From: Chara braunii
Taxonomy: Eukaryota; Streptophyta; Charophyceae; Charales; Characeae
Direction of reading: 5' to 3'
DNA length: 43,361 nt
NCBI GenBank assembly: GCA_003427395.1
Contig: BFEA01000146.1
Span: 1,370,416 to 1,413,776, forward strand
A program made the position numbers and the translations under genes. Below, in pieces: positions 1-8,881 of the stretch. Below the pieces are notes generated by a model, which was not told the DNA's origin, searched no databases, and saw nothing but the letters and a program-made list of their open reading frames with translations. Numbering within the stretch: position 1 is the first letter of the stretch; each line of letters begins with the position of its first letter.

Positions 1-16
1 TACATCTTTGAAAGAT

Positions 17-203
17 CTACAACCCTATATTTTTTATTTGTTTTTTTGTTTTTGTTTTAGCCCTTAAAAATTTTGTGTGAAACCCAAAAAAAAAACACTC
101 ATTTCATTTTAGCTTTTGTTTTTTTCATTGTGTGTTTATGTTTTTTATTTTTTTTAAATATATTAAAACGTAAAAAAATAAAAATAAAAATATAGGGTTG
201 TAG
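17..203. repeat. Short AT-rich foldback element (MITE-like)
   Basis: A perfect 14-base inverted pair lies at 17-30 (CTACAACCCTATAT) and 190-203, and it extends inward through T/A-rich sequence to more than 20 bases with few mismatches. The interior is nearly all A and T and has no open frame. The structure fits a small non-autonomous DNA element or other foldback repeat. I see no convincing target duplication, so the superfamily is unknown. A similar CCTACAACC motif recurs at about 219, just outside the right arm. Confidence 0.5.
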
Positions 204-452
204 TACTAAAAAAAACCTACAACCACTTTTTTTTTTTTTTTAGATAATTTTTAGCTTAAGAAAAAAATCATCGCGGACCCCGTTAATTTCCGTCCAACAC
301 GTGTTTGAAGGGGAGTTTAACGCGAATTCAACGCGCGTTCAATTTTTCAACGCGGAACCCGCGTTGAATTCAAAATCGGACACACAGCCAGCAAAAGCAA
401 CTAATCCTAGTGGAGCAAAAACTGATCCAGCCTGAAAGACTGTTATGGTCAG
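204..452. other. Leader region with a 12-base inverted repeat
   Basis: This is non-coding sequence between the foldback element and the first LINE frame. Positions 324-335 (GAATTCAACGCG) and 360-371 (CGCGTTGAATTC) are perfect inverted complements around a 24-base spacer. It may be the LINE 5' UTR or older flanking DNA. No promoter motif is clear. Confidence 0.35.
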
Positions 453-1177
453 TTGACGGACGATTTCTGGGATGCCACTTACTTGAGCATCTTCCCTATC
501 CTTGACGGCAGTCCAAGCCTCAAGAGAGCACTAACGGAGGGATTGCCTTCCGGAATGATATGGCCTGAAATCGACTTTTGGGTGCTGAACATAGTAGCAA
601 AGTTGTTGTCGCCCCCACCCTCAAATGAAGGGCCCAACACACAAGAAGAGAGTGACTTTCAAACAAAGGAGAACTTGAAGGAAAACAAAGGAGAGGCTGC
701 AAGAGGTGATAGCCAAAAGCAAAAAGGGTCAGCCCTTCACTGCCCGGGACAAGGAATATCGATAGAGGTTCCAAAACAAACGGACACAGAAGTGGAAGAA
801 CCTGGGCGAACGCAACCTTCACCTGAGAGTCCCGAACCAGAAACGGGGCCATTGCAAGAGAACGAGCCAACCAAGAGGCGTCGATTAAGACAATGCTTGG
901 AGCAGGGCGGGGGGTGTGGGAGAATGTCCTCGGAAGGAATCCCTTTTGTTCTAGTAAGAAAAAACAAAGGCATCTGGGAGGTGGGCCTCTCCCCGTCAGG
1001 AAAGGGGCAACAACAAGGGGCAACTTTGAAGGGGTGGTCGTCCTATCTGGATTATCTTAGTGATGAGGAGAAGGTTCTCCAATTAGATTTTGAGAGATCT
1101 GTGGTGTCACGGTATGAGCTCGAGGTGGAGGCGACATGGGTGGCTAGGGAGGGATCAGCGCACATGGCCTTTGTAGA
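453..1177 (+). pseudogene. LINE ORF1-like frame, interrupted
   Basis: This open frame of about 240 codons precedes the endonuclease frame. It is rich in Glu, Lys, Pro and Gln in the middle (residues about 50-130), has a basic KRRRLR patch, and ends in a more structured segment containing SYLDYLSDEEKVLQLDFE. I recognise no RRM or zinc knuckle, so the ORF1 assignment rests on position alone. After 1177 the frame enters the foldback element. If that element and one copy of its 10-base duplication are skipped, the frame continues as PRTLYEVLHSTWLNEWPSPD before a stop near 1540. This supports a formerly continuous frame. The first ATG is at 453, but the true start may lie upstream. Confidence 0.5.
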
Positions 1178-1187
1178 CCCCCGTACG

Positions 1188-1453
1188 AATATGGGACGTA
1201 CGTACGTCCGTACGACTGTAAGTACGGGCTCATGTGGTCGTACGGGCCGTACGTACGGAAAAAAAACAAAAAAATAAATTCAAAAAAATCTGAAAAAAAA
1301 AAATGTTATGCAAAAAACTAAACTAAAACACTTTTGCCTCAGGGTCATATTGAAATTCGTTACCAAATTTGAGATAAAAAAAAAACGTTTTTTTTTGTTT
1401 TTTTTTTCGTACGGGGCTGTACATACGGCCGTACGTACGACCGTACGATAAAC
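1188..1453. repeat. CGTACG-rich foldback MITE with a 10-bp target duplication
   Basis: CCCCCGTACG occurs at 1178-1187 and again at 1454-1463, directly flanking this 266-base segment, as a target-site duplication would. The two ends are inverted relatives of each other. Both are built from repeated GTACGTACG and CCGTACGAC motifs and then run into an A-rich (left) or T-rich (right) stretch. Skipping the segment plus one duplicate restores the surrounding reading frame. A 9-11 base duplication with long inverted arms is typical of Mutator-like elements, but no transposase is present to confirm the family. Confidence 0.65.
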
Positions 1454-1709
1454 CCCCCGTACGTTGTACGAAGTGTTACACAGCACATGGCTCAACGAGT
1501 GGCCTTCGCCCGATTCAGAGAACACAAGGAAGCGGGTCTGATTCTGCTATCACACTCAGAATTTCTAGAAGTGCATCGGTCGAGAACTAGGAACAACCCC
1601 CTCTGGAGTACCAAGGACGTCGAGCATTGTTTATGCTCACTCCTCAGACACAATACCCTCCAGGTCCCTTCCATCCTGGACAAGGTAAACTAGGTGAGAC
1701 AGGAGAGTC

Positions 1710-3038
1710 ATGGACAGACTTGAACCCAGGATTCAGCAGCAAGAGGCACGAGATTGGCAGCTCGACCAAGATAGGGATGAAGTACAAGTCTTTTATGGTA
1801 AGGATAAGACCTGGAGCAGGGCAGCACAGGTGACGGATTTAGACCTGTGTACCCTCAGTGTCAACGGTTTGGCCTCAGCAAACCCGCAGAAGTGGAAGGT
1901 GGTGTTAGAACAAATTAGGGGGGTGGGTGGGAGGCATTGGACGAATCTTATCTCCCTCCAGGAAACCCGTATCACGAACGCTTCAGAACACACCAGAGCT
2001 CATAACCTAGCCTGGCCCCATCAAAAAATTGTGGCATATGCACCGAGGCCAGGGTCGGCAGGGGTAGCAATAAGGATCCCCCCCGACTCTCGGGCGGACG
2101 TCATTTACTCTGCAGCAGACGTGAGAAAAGGAAGATGGGTGGCAACCCTCCTCATGTTGGAGGTAGAAGTAGTCTGCGTAGTATGTGTCTATGGACCCAA
2201 TGAGGTAGGGAACACAAGATATTCTTTGAGCATATACGGGCCCAACTGCCGCAAGGCATCCCGATGATTATTGCAGGGGACTTTGATGCAACCCCTGATC
2301 GTAGCATGGACAGGTGGAGAATTCCATCCCCATGTCCCGCCTATATAGAGGAAGACGAAGACATCATTTGTAGGCTCTGCGAGACAGAGCACCTATATGA
2401 TTCCTTCAGACGTCTCCACCCACAACGGAAGCTCTTCACCTGCATATGTAACAGTGGGACACCACCTCAATCTAGATCTAGAACAGACCTCATCCTAGTG
2501 GCGGAGGATTTGGACAGAGCGCTGCAGGCAGCTGCGATCTTCCCACAGAGCCCATGGCCAGGGGCGGACAACAAGATGGGTGCGTCACTATTTAGATTCT
2601 ACAAGAAGCCGGATCAGGGCCCAAAGTTTTACAAGCTCAACATATCTCTCCTAAAGTCAATACAATTTTGCAACTTTCTCAGAGATGTTTGGGACTACTC
2701 GCAGTCCACACGAAACCGACATGATTCACAGATTGAGTGGTTTAATAATGGGCCAGCCTTCATGGCCAAGAAATGCAATGAATTTTTGAAAATACGAGCA
2801 AAAGAGAACTATGCACAGGAAATTGACATTGAGGAGAAAATCCGGAATCTTGAACAGGAAAATAATATTGCTCTGCACCAACACCCCTTGACAGAACCCG
2901 CAGAGTTGCAAAAATTGAAAAAACAACTTCTGGCCTACGTTCAACAAATATGGCAAGGATCTATCATCAAGGAAAAATTAGCTAGATAAAGCACAGAAGG
3001 ACAGATGGACGCATCCTTCTTCGCACTGAAGCAAGATG
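1710..3038 (+). pseudogene. LINE ORF2 N-terminal part: apurinic-type endonuclease, decayed
   Basis: In LINEs this endonuclease nicks target DNA to prime reverse transcription. Visible blocks are LCTLSVNGL near the start (the usual conserved Asn), ISLQET (catalytic Glu), VCVYGPN, IIAGDFDATPD (normally GDFN) and SRTDLILV. The final Ser-Asp-His block appears degenerate as WPGADNKMG. The first frame runs to about 2230 and then shifts into the frame at 2264-2989 within the segment before GIPMIIAGDF. A TAA at 2987-2989 is followed in the same frame by MDASFFALKQ, the typical LINE linker before the RT. The frame stops abruptly at 3038, where the Penelope-like element begins, and resumes at about 8891. 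The endonuclease is probably inactive. Confidence 0.8.
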
Positions 3039-3549
3039 CAAGAAGTGACACACGACACTTGAACACGACATGCAAGCACGACGCGTAGCAATCGAATAAT
3101 CCCGACTCCGAAAATGTCGTAAAATTAGCGCAAACGCGCAAAACGCCACCAACAACGGTCCACAACACCCAGGACCACCGATCTTGCCGTCAAACCCGAC
3201 GAGTCACGCAACGCTGCTGACTCCTTTCGATGTGAACACCGAAGAGGAGTCCAACCGACCATTAGCCAGTTAATATGTCTAACCAAAACGACAAGATCCC
3301 AAACCCGGTCCAAGAGAGCAGGTGAGGGACCACTGTGTCTACGACGCAGACCCATCGTCAACAAGCAAACATACTGGCACGACTACTGACTGTCTCTGAT
3401 TCGTACCGAGACCCTACTTGACGGACGAGCCTTGGGTCCCCGGTTCGACTTTTCGAAACACACAAAATTCAGCAACCTACAACCAGACACCCTCCCTACA
3501 CAGCCTACATCAGCCTACAGGTGGGGAATAGTCCCAGGTCCCTTACCCA
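3039..3549 (-). repeat. Pseudo-LTR of the Penelope-like element, downstream copy
   Basis: This 511-base direct repeat of 8371-8881 has the same length and differs by scattered substitutions only. It starts with CAAGAAGTGACACACGAC and ends with CCAGGTCCCTTACCCA. It lies 158 bases past the RT stop codon, so it is the 3' copy in element sense. Its left edge joins LINE sequence encoding ASFFALKQ. Confidence 0.85.
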
Positions 3550-3707
3550 ACCCTCTACAGTTCTCATTCGAAAAGAAAGAAAGACAAAAGATGAAAAAGA
3601 ACGACCACCGATTACAATTACAATTACAGACCTCGCCCAAAATTTTTGTTTTCAAAAACCCACATGGCTACGACAACCAACTACATACTACACACTACCC
3701 AGGTTTC

Positions 3708-5510
3708 TCATCGCGGTTCTCTTGTCCATCCTCCTCCCAACAATTCAGCCAGCAGCTTCCACAAGGGGCTCTTGTCCCTGGCGAAGTTTCTCAGGGCCCT
3801 TCCAAAAAAATCGTCGAGATACTTCCTTCTTCTCAGTTCCAGTTTTAACAGCAAAAGTGTCTCAATCAGCCCCATACTTGTCATCGCGTTCTGGTAAATT
3901 ATGTGAAGCGTGCTCATCAAAACTGCCATCTTTGACTTCTTACTCGCCCATGAGTCAATGTCCTGAAACACTCTAAAAATCAAACCCTTGCCCTCACGCA
4001 ATTCCCTCTCGTTCTTCATAGCCAGACAGCTGCCTAGGAAAGGAAACTCCTGCCTCACACTCAAACGACAACCCAAGAATTCCCAGGAGTCCTTGCCCTC
4101 GTCGGTCCTCTTCAGGGTCAGGGCTTTGTCGTAGCAAGCTTCAAAGGTCTCTACGATCTTATTCGCTTTCTTCCTCGATTCTGGTCGTCGAGGATCAAAG
4201 GCCACGAACAGCGACGCGTCATCCACATAACCAAGCCCGGCCATGAGGCGCCTATCATTGCCCAGTGCCACCAAGAAATCCCATTCTGCCTTTGTGCACA
4301 TTATGCAGGCTAATGGTGGACTAGTAGATTTTCCAACGGGGACACCAATGACCTGCTGCAGGATTACCCTCCCTGCCACCGTGAAACACCCTCTTAGCTC
4401 AAGAAGAACAAATGCCTGAATCATCCCAAAACTCATGAACTGAAACCCGTCCACACTTCTCTCCCTACTGAACATCGTCCCTTTGCCTCTCTTCCTAACA
4501 AAAATACCCTGAAAACCTTTCGACTCGAACCACCAAATACACCAATCAACGACACGTTCAATCGTAGCGTGGGGAAGTCTACTAAACATATCTTTAATAT
4601 CATAGGAGCCACTCAAAATCTGCACATCCCTATAGGTACGACACATACCCTGGTTTATCCTAATCACGCGATCATGCAAGTCAGACACCGATCTCAAATT
4701 GAAGTGTTTGCTTTCTAAAATTGAGAACAACATTCCGTTTAACGCACGAGCCACCTTCTTGCATGCTCTATTGCTAGGCTTACTGAATGTTGGACAAATC
4801 GGCCGATACTTCGCCGTGTCCCTGTGTTTCGGAAGAATGTAGGCTCTGCAGAATTTTCCATTCTTCTTCCACCGTGAAATCTGCTCAAAATTCTCGTTCC
4901 CATAAGCGGCATGCAAAAAGTTAATAATATCGTCCTCCGATTCCTTCCGGATTGCGTAACCATCGTTCGCTGTAAAGGTCGTCTTCATTCCTTCGGCATA
5001 CACAGCCGGACACATGCCTAGTGTGTCCCTGGGATTACAGTCCAAAGGGCAACACACAAGCCCGTTCAGACTTTCGTGCACTCGTCGCACCGCATCTGCA
5101 TCATCGCGGTTGCCTATCCTATCCTTCGCAACACACACCTCCATCTCTTCCTGCGCAAATTTCATTTGTCCCACTCCTTTCCCTAACCAGCTCAGATCGG
5201 AGAAGCTGTCTGCGAGTTCCTTGGACAGTCTCGCCACCAGTCCGTCCTCCTTATTTCGCGGTATATTCTTGGCATAACGGGCTTTCGTTGGACAACCGTC
5301 CCAATCGCCGATACGGAAATGGACGTGCCCTCCCTGTCTCGGGAAGGGCATGCTAGTGCAGGTGCACTCAGAGACTCCATCCGCCGCAGAACGACGGTGA
5401 TTATGGATTAAATCGCCCATGTTTGGACTTCTCGTCCAAACAACACGGGCGCGTCTACGCACCATTCCCGCAATCGCGCCATTGAGAGGTAGTCTTCCAA
5501 TCCCCGCCAT
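3708..5510 (-). pseudogene. Reverse transcriptase of the Penelope-like element, with CxC linker
   Basis: This is the longest uninterrupted frame in the window (600 codons). The start at 5510 is only the first Met of the open frame. The true protein enters by a frameshift near 5415 from the frame at 5408-5818. The CxC motif is at residues 49-51 (ECTCTS), followed by GGHVHF. RT landmarks are LPKHRDTAKYRPICP (about 226-240), KPSNRACKKVARALNGML (244-261), motif A YDIKDMF (303-309), motif B GVPVGKSTSPPLA (389-401), the catalytic YVDD (428-431, DNA 4218-4229) and WEFLG (476-480). GxPxGxxxSPxLA and the compact order match Penelope-like and telomerase-related RTs rather than the LINE RT nearby. The catalytic Asp pair is intact. 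An insertion-in-fingers domain is reported for this clade, but I cannot delimit it by eye. Confidence 0.85.
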
Positions 5511-5818
5511 GTCAAATTCACTACCTCGCTTTTCTTAAGTCTGTCATCAAACTCGACCTTCACAATTATCCTCCTTCGAACGTTCAATCCAAAGCTCCTC
5601 TTGAAAACGTCAGAAACCACCCGTCTCCCTTTCGTTCTACTCCTCTTTTCAGAAAACAGCTTTGTCGCTGCGTAGTAGCCGACTAATTCCTCTTGTGTCT
5701 TGCTGTACAACAGTCGTGTCCTCCGTTTGTCCTTGAAGATACTCACCAGTTTCTGCTTCAACTTCAGTGCTTTCGATGTTGCCTCGACCACATCCCGAAC
5801 AGCGAGCCAACCTTCCAC
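5408..5818 (-). pseudogene. Linker between GIY-YIG nuclease and RT of the Penelope-like element
   Basis: This open frame of 136 codons is rich in Lys and Arg (KALKLKQKLVSIFKDKRRTR, SEKRSRTKGRRVVSD) and ends in TWRGLEDYLSMARLREWC. It overlaps the first 100 bases of the RT frame. The protein appears to cross from this frame to the RT frame by a frameshift near 5415, just before GDLIHNHRRSAADGVSECTC. A stop (TGA) lies a few codons upstream of 5818 in the same frame, so the connection to the GIY-YIG frame is broken a second time. I recognise no known domain. Function as an RNA- or DNA-binding connector is inference. Confidence 0.6.
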
Positions 5819-5907
5819 CTCAAACAGCCTTTTGCACTTTCACAGAGGCCTAGTGCGCTTCCCCTCAAACACTCTGGATTCCCCAAAGGTTCGCTGCACA
5901 ACTCGCC

Positions 5908-6437
5908 AATCAACAGAAAAATTCCCGCAAGAAATGAAAGTTGAAAAAACATTCCATAAAAAAAAAAATCCTTCATATTTATAAATTATCATTCCAATGT
6001 TTGTCCAATTCTAAAGTTTCCTGTTTTATTTGATAAGTTCTCGTCTAAATATGAGTTTTCCCTTCCAACTACATCTATTTCTTCAAGATGGAAGGGAAGT
6101 CTGGACGAGTTTATGAAATATTTTAATTAAACTTTCGTTCTACTACAACAAATATCTTCTAATTTAGATTGAATTAACCTATTTATGACTGAAAATCCTT
6201 ACTTAGAATGACAGTCCAATTAAAATAATTCATGAACTCATCCAGACTTTCATTTCATCTCTAGCATGCAGTTCAAATAAGAATGGATACCCCATTCTTG
6301 GAAGAAAATTTCTCAAGTAAAACGGAAAATTTTAAAATTGGAATGAAATTTTTTAAGATGGAATGAAAATTTAAAATTTAAAATGTAATTTTACTATAGA
6401 ATGAATATTCAATTCTAGGAAATTTTTCTGTTGATTA
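5908..6437. repeat. Foldback MITE inserted in the Penelope-like element
   Basis: AATCAACAGAAAAATT at about 5909-5924 and AATTTTTCTGTTGATT at about 6421-6436 are perfect inverted ends. The whole interior folds back. For example, AAGTCTGGACGAGTTTATGAA (6093-6113) is the near-perfect complement of a stretch at about 6229-6250, and CATTCCAAT-containing arms pair between about 5990-6050 and 6290-6345. The segment is clearly AT-richer than the surrounding element, has no open frame and sits exactly between the GIY-YIG and linker frames. A target duplication is not clear (at most the dinucleotide AT). Confidence 0.65.
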
Positions 6438-6997
6438 TCTGCCGATCTCCGTCCGCCATCAGTCCAAATGCGAGTCTTTTCTCCCCGCGGGGCCTTAGTC
6501 AGGTTCCGTAGCAGTTCGATCACCCTCACCGATCTCTCACCACCTTCCCTCCTCAATGTTATTATCGTGTTATTTCCACTCGCTTCTCTTTCCGCTCCCA
6601 CCTTCCCACTCCCTGCGACCTTCCTCCCGACAAGCTTCCGGCGCTCTTTTCTTCCCGGTCTCCCGCGTCTCCTCGACCTTCGCTTCACACCCTTAAAGTT
6701 CAGGGACGGTGACCATACCCTGATCAAGGTTCGTTCGACCGCCTCTAATTCTCTTCTATCCGGGTTGAAGAACACAGGCACCGCTACGTACATATGTACC
6801 CCCACCTTGCCTAGCCAGTTGTACAGGTTTCTCGAGCGCATCTTATCCCCATGCTCCACACACCTCAAGTGCTCAGTCCATCTTTCCGACAGACTTCTCT
6901 CAGTCATACCCACATAAATCTGCTTGTACCGTGGAGATATCACTGCGTACACACAACCATTAATCCTAAGACCAACACCCTCATCCGACGCTCGGCG
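6438..6997 (-). pseudogene. GIY-YIG endonuclease domain of the Penelope-like element
   Basis: GIY-YIG nucleases make the nick that starts integration of Penelope-like elements. The frame opens after a TAA at 6998-7000 with no usable Met before the domain, so the domain is internal to a longer protein. Motif 1 reads GCVYAVIS (GIY equivalent) and IYVGMT (YIG equivalent). The conserved Arg lies in SLSERWTEHLR, and the catalytic Glu lies in ELEAVERTLIRVW, followed by SPSLN, the usual C-terminal block. A very basic tail follows (RRSRRRGRPGRKERRK). The frame then runs into the foldback MITE at about 6437. I do not see the CCHH cysteines and histidines typical of canonical Penelope nucleases. Their absence is reported for the Chlamys branch. 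Confidence 0.8.
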
Positions 6998-7074
6998 TTA
7001 CCCTTACATCCACGCCTCTCCCGCAGCTTTGTCTGTTCATCTACCTCCCGCCAAAGATCATTATGTTCGTCTCC

Positions 7075-7566
7075 TTATTCTGCGGTTTCTTCCTCGTCAC
7101 GATCCTCACCTTCATTGTCTTTTCGCGTCCGTGCCGATCTTCTTGGGAGCAGTGTCGTAGCTAATGGCAGATTGACGGGATCATAGGCCTTGATGGTGCG
7201 GCGCGTCACCAGACGATTGATCGCCAAGTCCCGTTTTCCATACGTTATCCGCTCATTCTTACAAGCCTCTTTGAGTTCCTCGATAGTCAACGCCTCATAC
7301 AGGGCACGTACTTCCTCCTCGTATTTTGCGCGCGCGCCTGACCCTACGCCTGTTGTCACATGCTTGATTGAAAAACCAATCTTTCCAACTGGTTCGGCAA
7401 CTGGTGACGACGTACTCGCGATGTGACCCGTCTCCCGCAACTCCTTGATTCTCAGTTTAGAGGTTGTTCCCAAGACGGTCCGCTGCCCTTTTGTCGGAGT
7501 AGTCATCGGCGGACTGTCACCAACCGCCACCTCCTTCCCCCTCTTGCACTTCTCGTTGATATCCAA
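7075..7566 (-). pseudogene. Penelope-like element N-terminal region with SAP-like helices
   Basis: This frame of 163 codons lies between the zinc-knuckle frame and the GIY-YIG frame on the same strand. Residues about 91-125 (EALTIEELKEACKNERIT, then GKRDLAINRLV) have the length and pattern of a SAP domain: helix, turn with a basic residue, helix with a hydrophobic end. SAP domains bind DNA. The rest is low complexity, with an acidic C-terminus (EGEDRDEEE). It is separated from its neighbours by a stop at each end. I read it as part of one formerly continuous polyprotein. The SAP assignment is by eye and only moderate. Confidence 0.5.
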
Positions 7567-7664
7567 TCCTGCCGCCCAGCGTCACAACGCAATCAATTTA
7601 TCGTCTTCATCTTCTCCTCTATCGTTTCGCCTTTCTCATTACGTTTAATCGCCTTCCGACTTAC

Positions 7665-8195
7665 TCAGTGAGTACGTTCATTCTCCCTCTCGCTATCATG
7701 ACGATTCTCTTCCCGTATGATCCTCAGTAAGCGCGCATCTCGCTCGTCCTCATCGAGCCTCTTCTCTTCCAGCTCCTGCACTCTCTTCCGCTCTTGTTCC
7801 TTCCTTGCTGCCTCTACCTTACGTTGCGCTTCTTCCTTCGCAAGTCTCTGTTTGGTCTCCTGCCGTTCTCTCGCCATCTCGACGAAATATGCCCTCATCA
7901 TACTGTTCACTTCTTCAGTTTCACGTCTTGATCCATAGTTGTCTGCCGAGTGACTCCGTCGTTCGATACTTGGAGCCATCGTCCGATCGCTGCGCGCATA
8001 TGGCGGTGGCGGCAGGACAAAAGGGATGCCCTTCTCTCGAGCATCCCAATATTCGTCACAGACGTTCGCGAAATGGTCGGGCTTCCCACACCGAAAGCAT
8101 GTACGCCCCACCGCTGCTCCGCGGTGGGGGTCTTCCTCCTCCACCTTCAGTCGATCCATCGGATCTACCAGATGTATTAGGTCCACTCTCGGCAC
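7665..8195 (-). pseudogene. Gag-like CCHC zinc-knuckle and coiled-coil protein of the Penelope-like element
   Basis: The 176-codon frame starts at the first Met after the upstream pseudo-LTR, and 8195 is the natural start. Residues 33-46 form a perfect retroviral-type CCHC knuckle (C33, C36, H41, C46; CFRCGKPDHFANVC). From about residue 90 to the end it is a long charged helix with heptad character (RQETKQRLAKEEAQRK, EERKR-like repeats), likely a coiled coil. Such a knuckle binds nucleic acid in Gag proteins. Its place inside the pseudo-LTRs, on the same strand and upstream of the GIY-YIG and RT, suggests that it is the N-terminus or ORF1 of the Penelope-like element. A captured gag fragment is an alternative. 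Confidence 0.65.
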
Positions 8196-8370
8196 TCTCC
8201 CTACTCTTTCTTTCTGTCACGTTTCCACGTCACAGAATCAGAACACTCCAGCGAATCGTCCAAATCACATTTCAGACTTCGATCACTCTTCGTTCGTCTC
8301 CCGTAGTAGCTTTGTCGCCACCCTCTCCAGGTATGATTCCCTAGCAGGTTACGACGCCAGTAGCTAGAAT

Positions 8371-8881
8371 CAAGAAGTGACACACGACGCTTGAACACGA
8401 CATGCAAGCACGACGCGTAGCAATCGAGTAATCCCGGCTCTGAAAATGTCGTAAAATTAGCGCAAAAACGCAAAACGTCACCAACAACGGTCCACAACAC
8501 TCCGGACCACCGATCTTATCGTCAAACCCGACGAGTCACGCAATGCTGCTGACTCCTTTCGATGTGAACACCGAAGAGGAGTCCAACCGACCATTAGCCA
8601 GTTAATATATCTAACCAAAACGACAAGATCCCAAACCTGGTCCAAGAGAGCAGGTGAGGGACCACTTTGTCTACGACGCAGACCCATCGTCAACAAGCAA
8701 ACATACTAGCACGACTACTGACTGTCTCTGACTCGGACCCAGGCCCTACTTGACAGACGATCCCTGGGTCCCCGGTTCGACTTTTTGAAACTCACAAAAT
8801 TCAGCAACCCACAGCCAGGCACCCTTCCTACACAACCTACATCAGCCTACAGGTGGGGAATAGTCCCAGGTCCCTTACCCA
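8371..8881 (-). repeat. Pseudo-LTR of the Penelope-like element, upstream copy
   Basis: Direct repeat of 3039-3549 with identical length. It lies 175 bases upstream of the zinc-knuckle frame on the minus strand, so it should hold the element's promoter. Its right edge abuts LINE sequence, which regains its frame at about 8891 (IRDERTTIEGLYDP). Confidence 0.85.

Larger units (their letters stand above)
3039..8881 (-). mobile_element. Penelope-like element with endonuclease upstream of RT (Chlamys/Naiad-type order)
   Basis: A 5.8-kb minus-strand retroelement is inserted inside the LINE. It is bounded by 511-base direct repeats (3039-3549 and 8371-8881), like the pseudo-LTRs of Penelope-like elements. 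Reading 5' to 3' on the minus strand, it has a CCHC knuckle with coiled coil, a SAP-like segment, GIY-YIG nuclease, a linker with a CxC motif (ECTCTS), then RT. Canonical Penelope elements carry GIY-YIG after the RT. An N-terminal GIY-YIG joined to the RT by a CxC linker is the diagnostic described for the Naiad/Chlamys clade, in which Chlamys occurs in green algae and spike mosses. The coding part is broken by frameshifts and by a foldback element at 5908-6437. I see no hammerhead ribozyme core in the repeats. Confidence 0.85.

Noticed and set aside
3039-3549. Hammerhead ribozyme in the pseudo-LTR
   Set aside because: The minus strand has CTGATGT but not the required CTGATGA with a matching GAAA core. 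Absence also fits the permuted Penelope-like clade.
3039-8881. DIRS-type or canonical LTR element
   Set aside because: There is no tyrosine recombinase, RNase H, integrase or primer binding site. GIY-YIG plus a Penelope-type RT explains the direct repeats as pseudo-LTRs.
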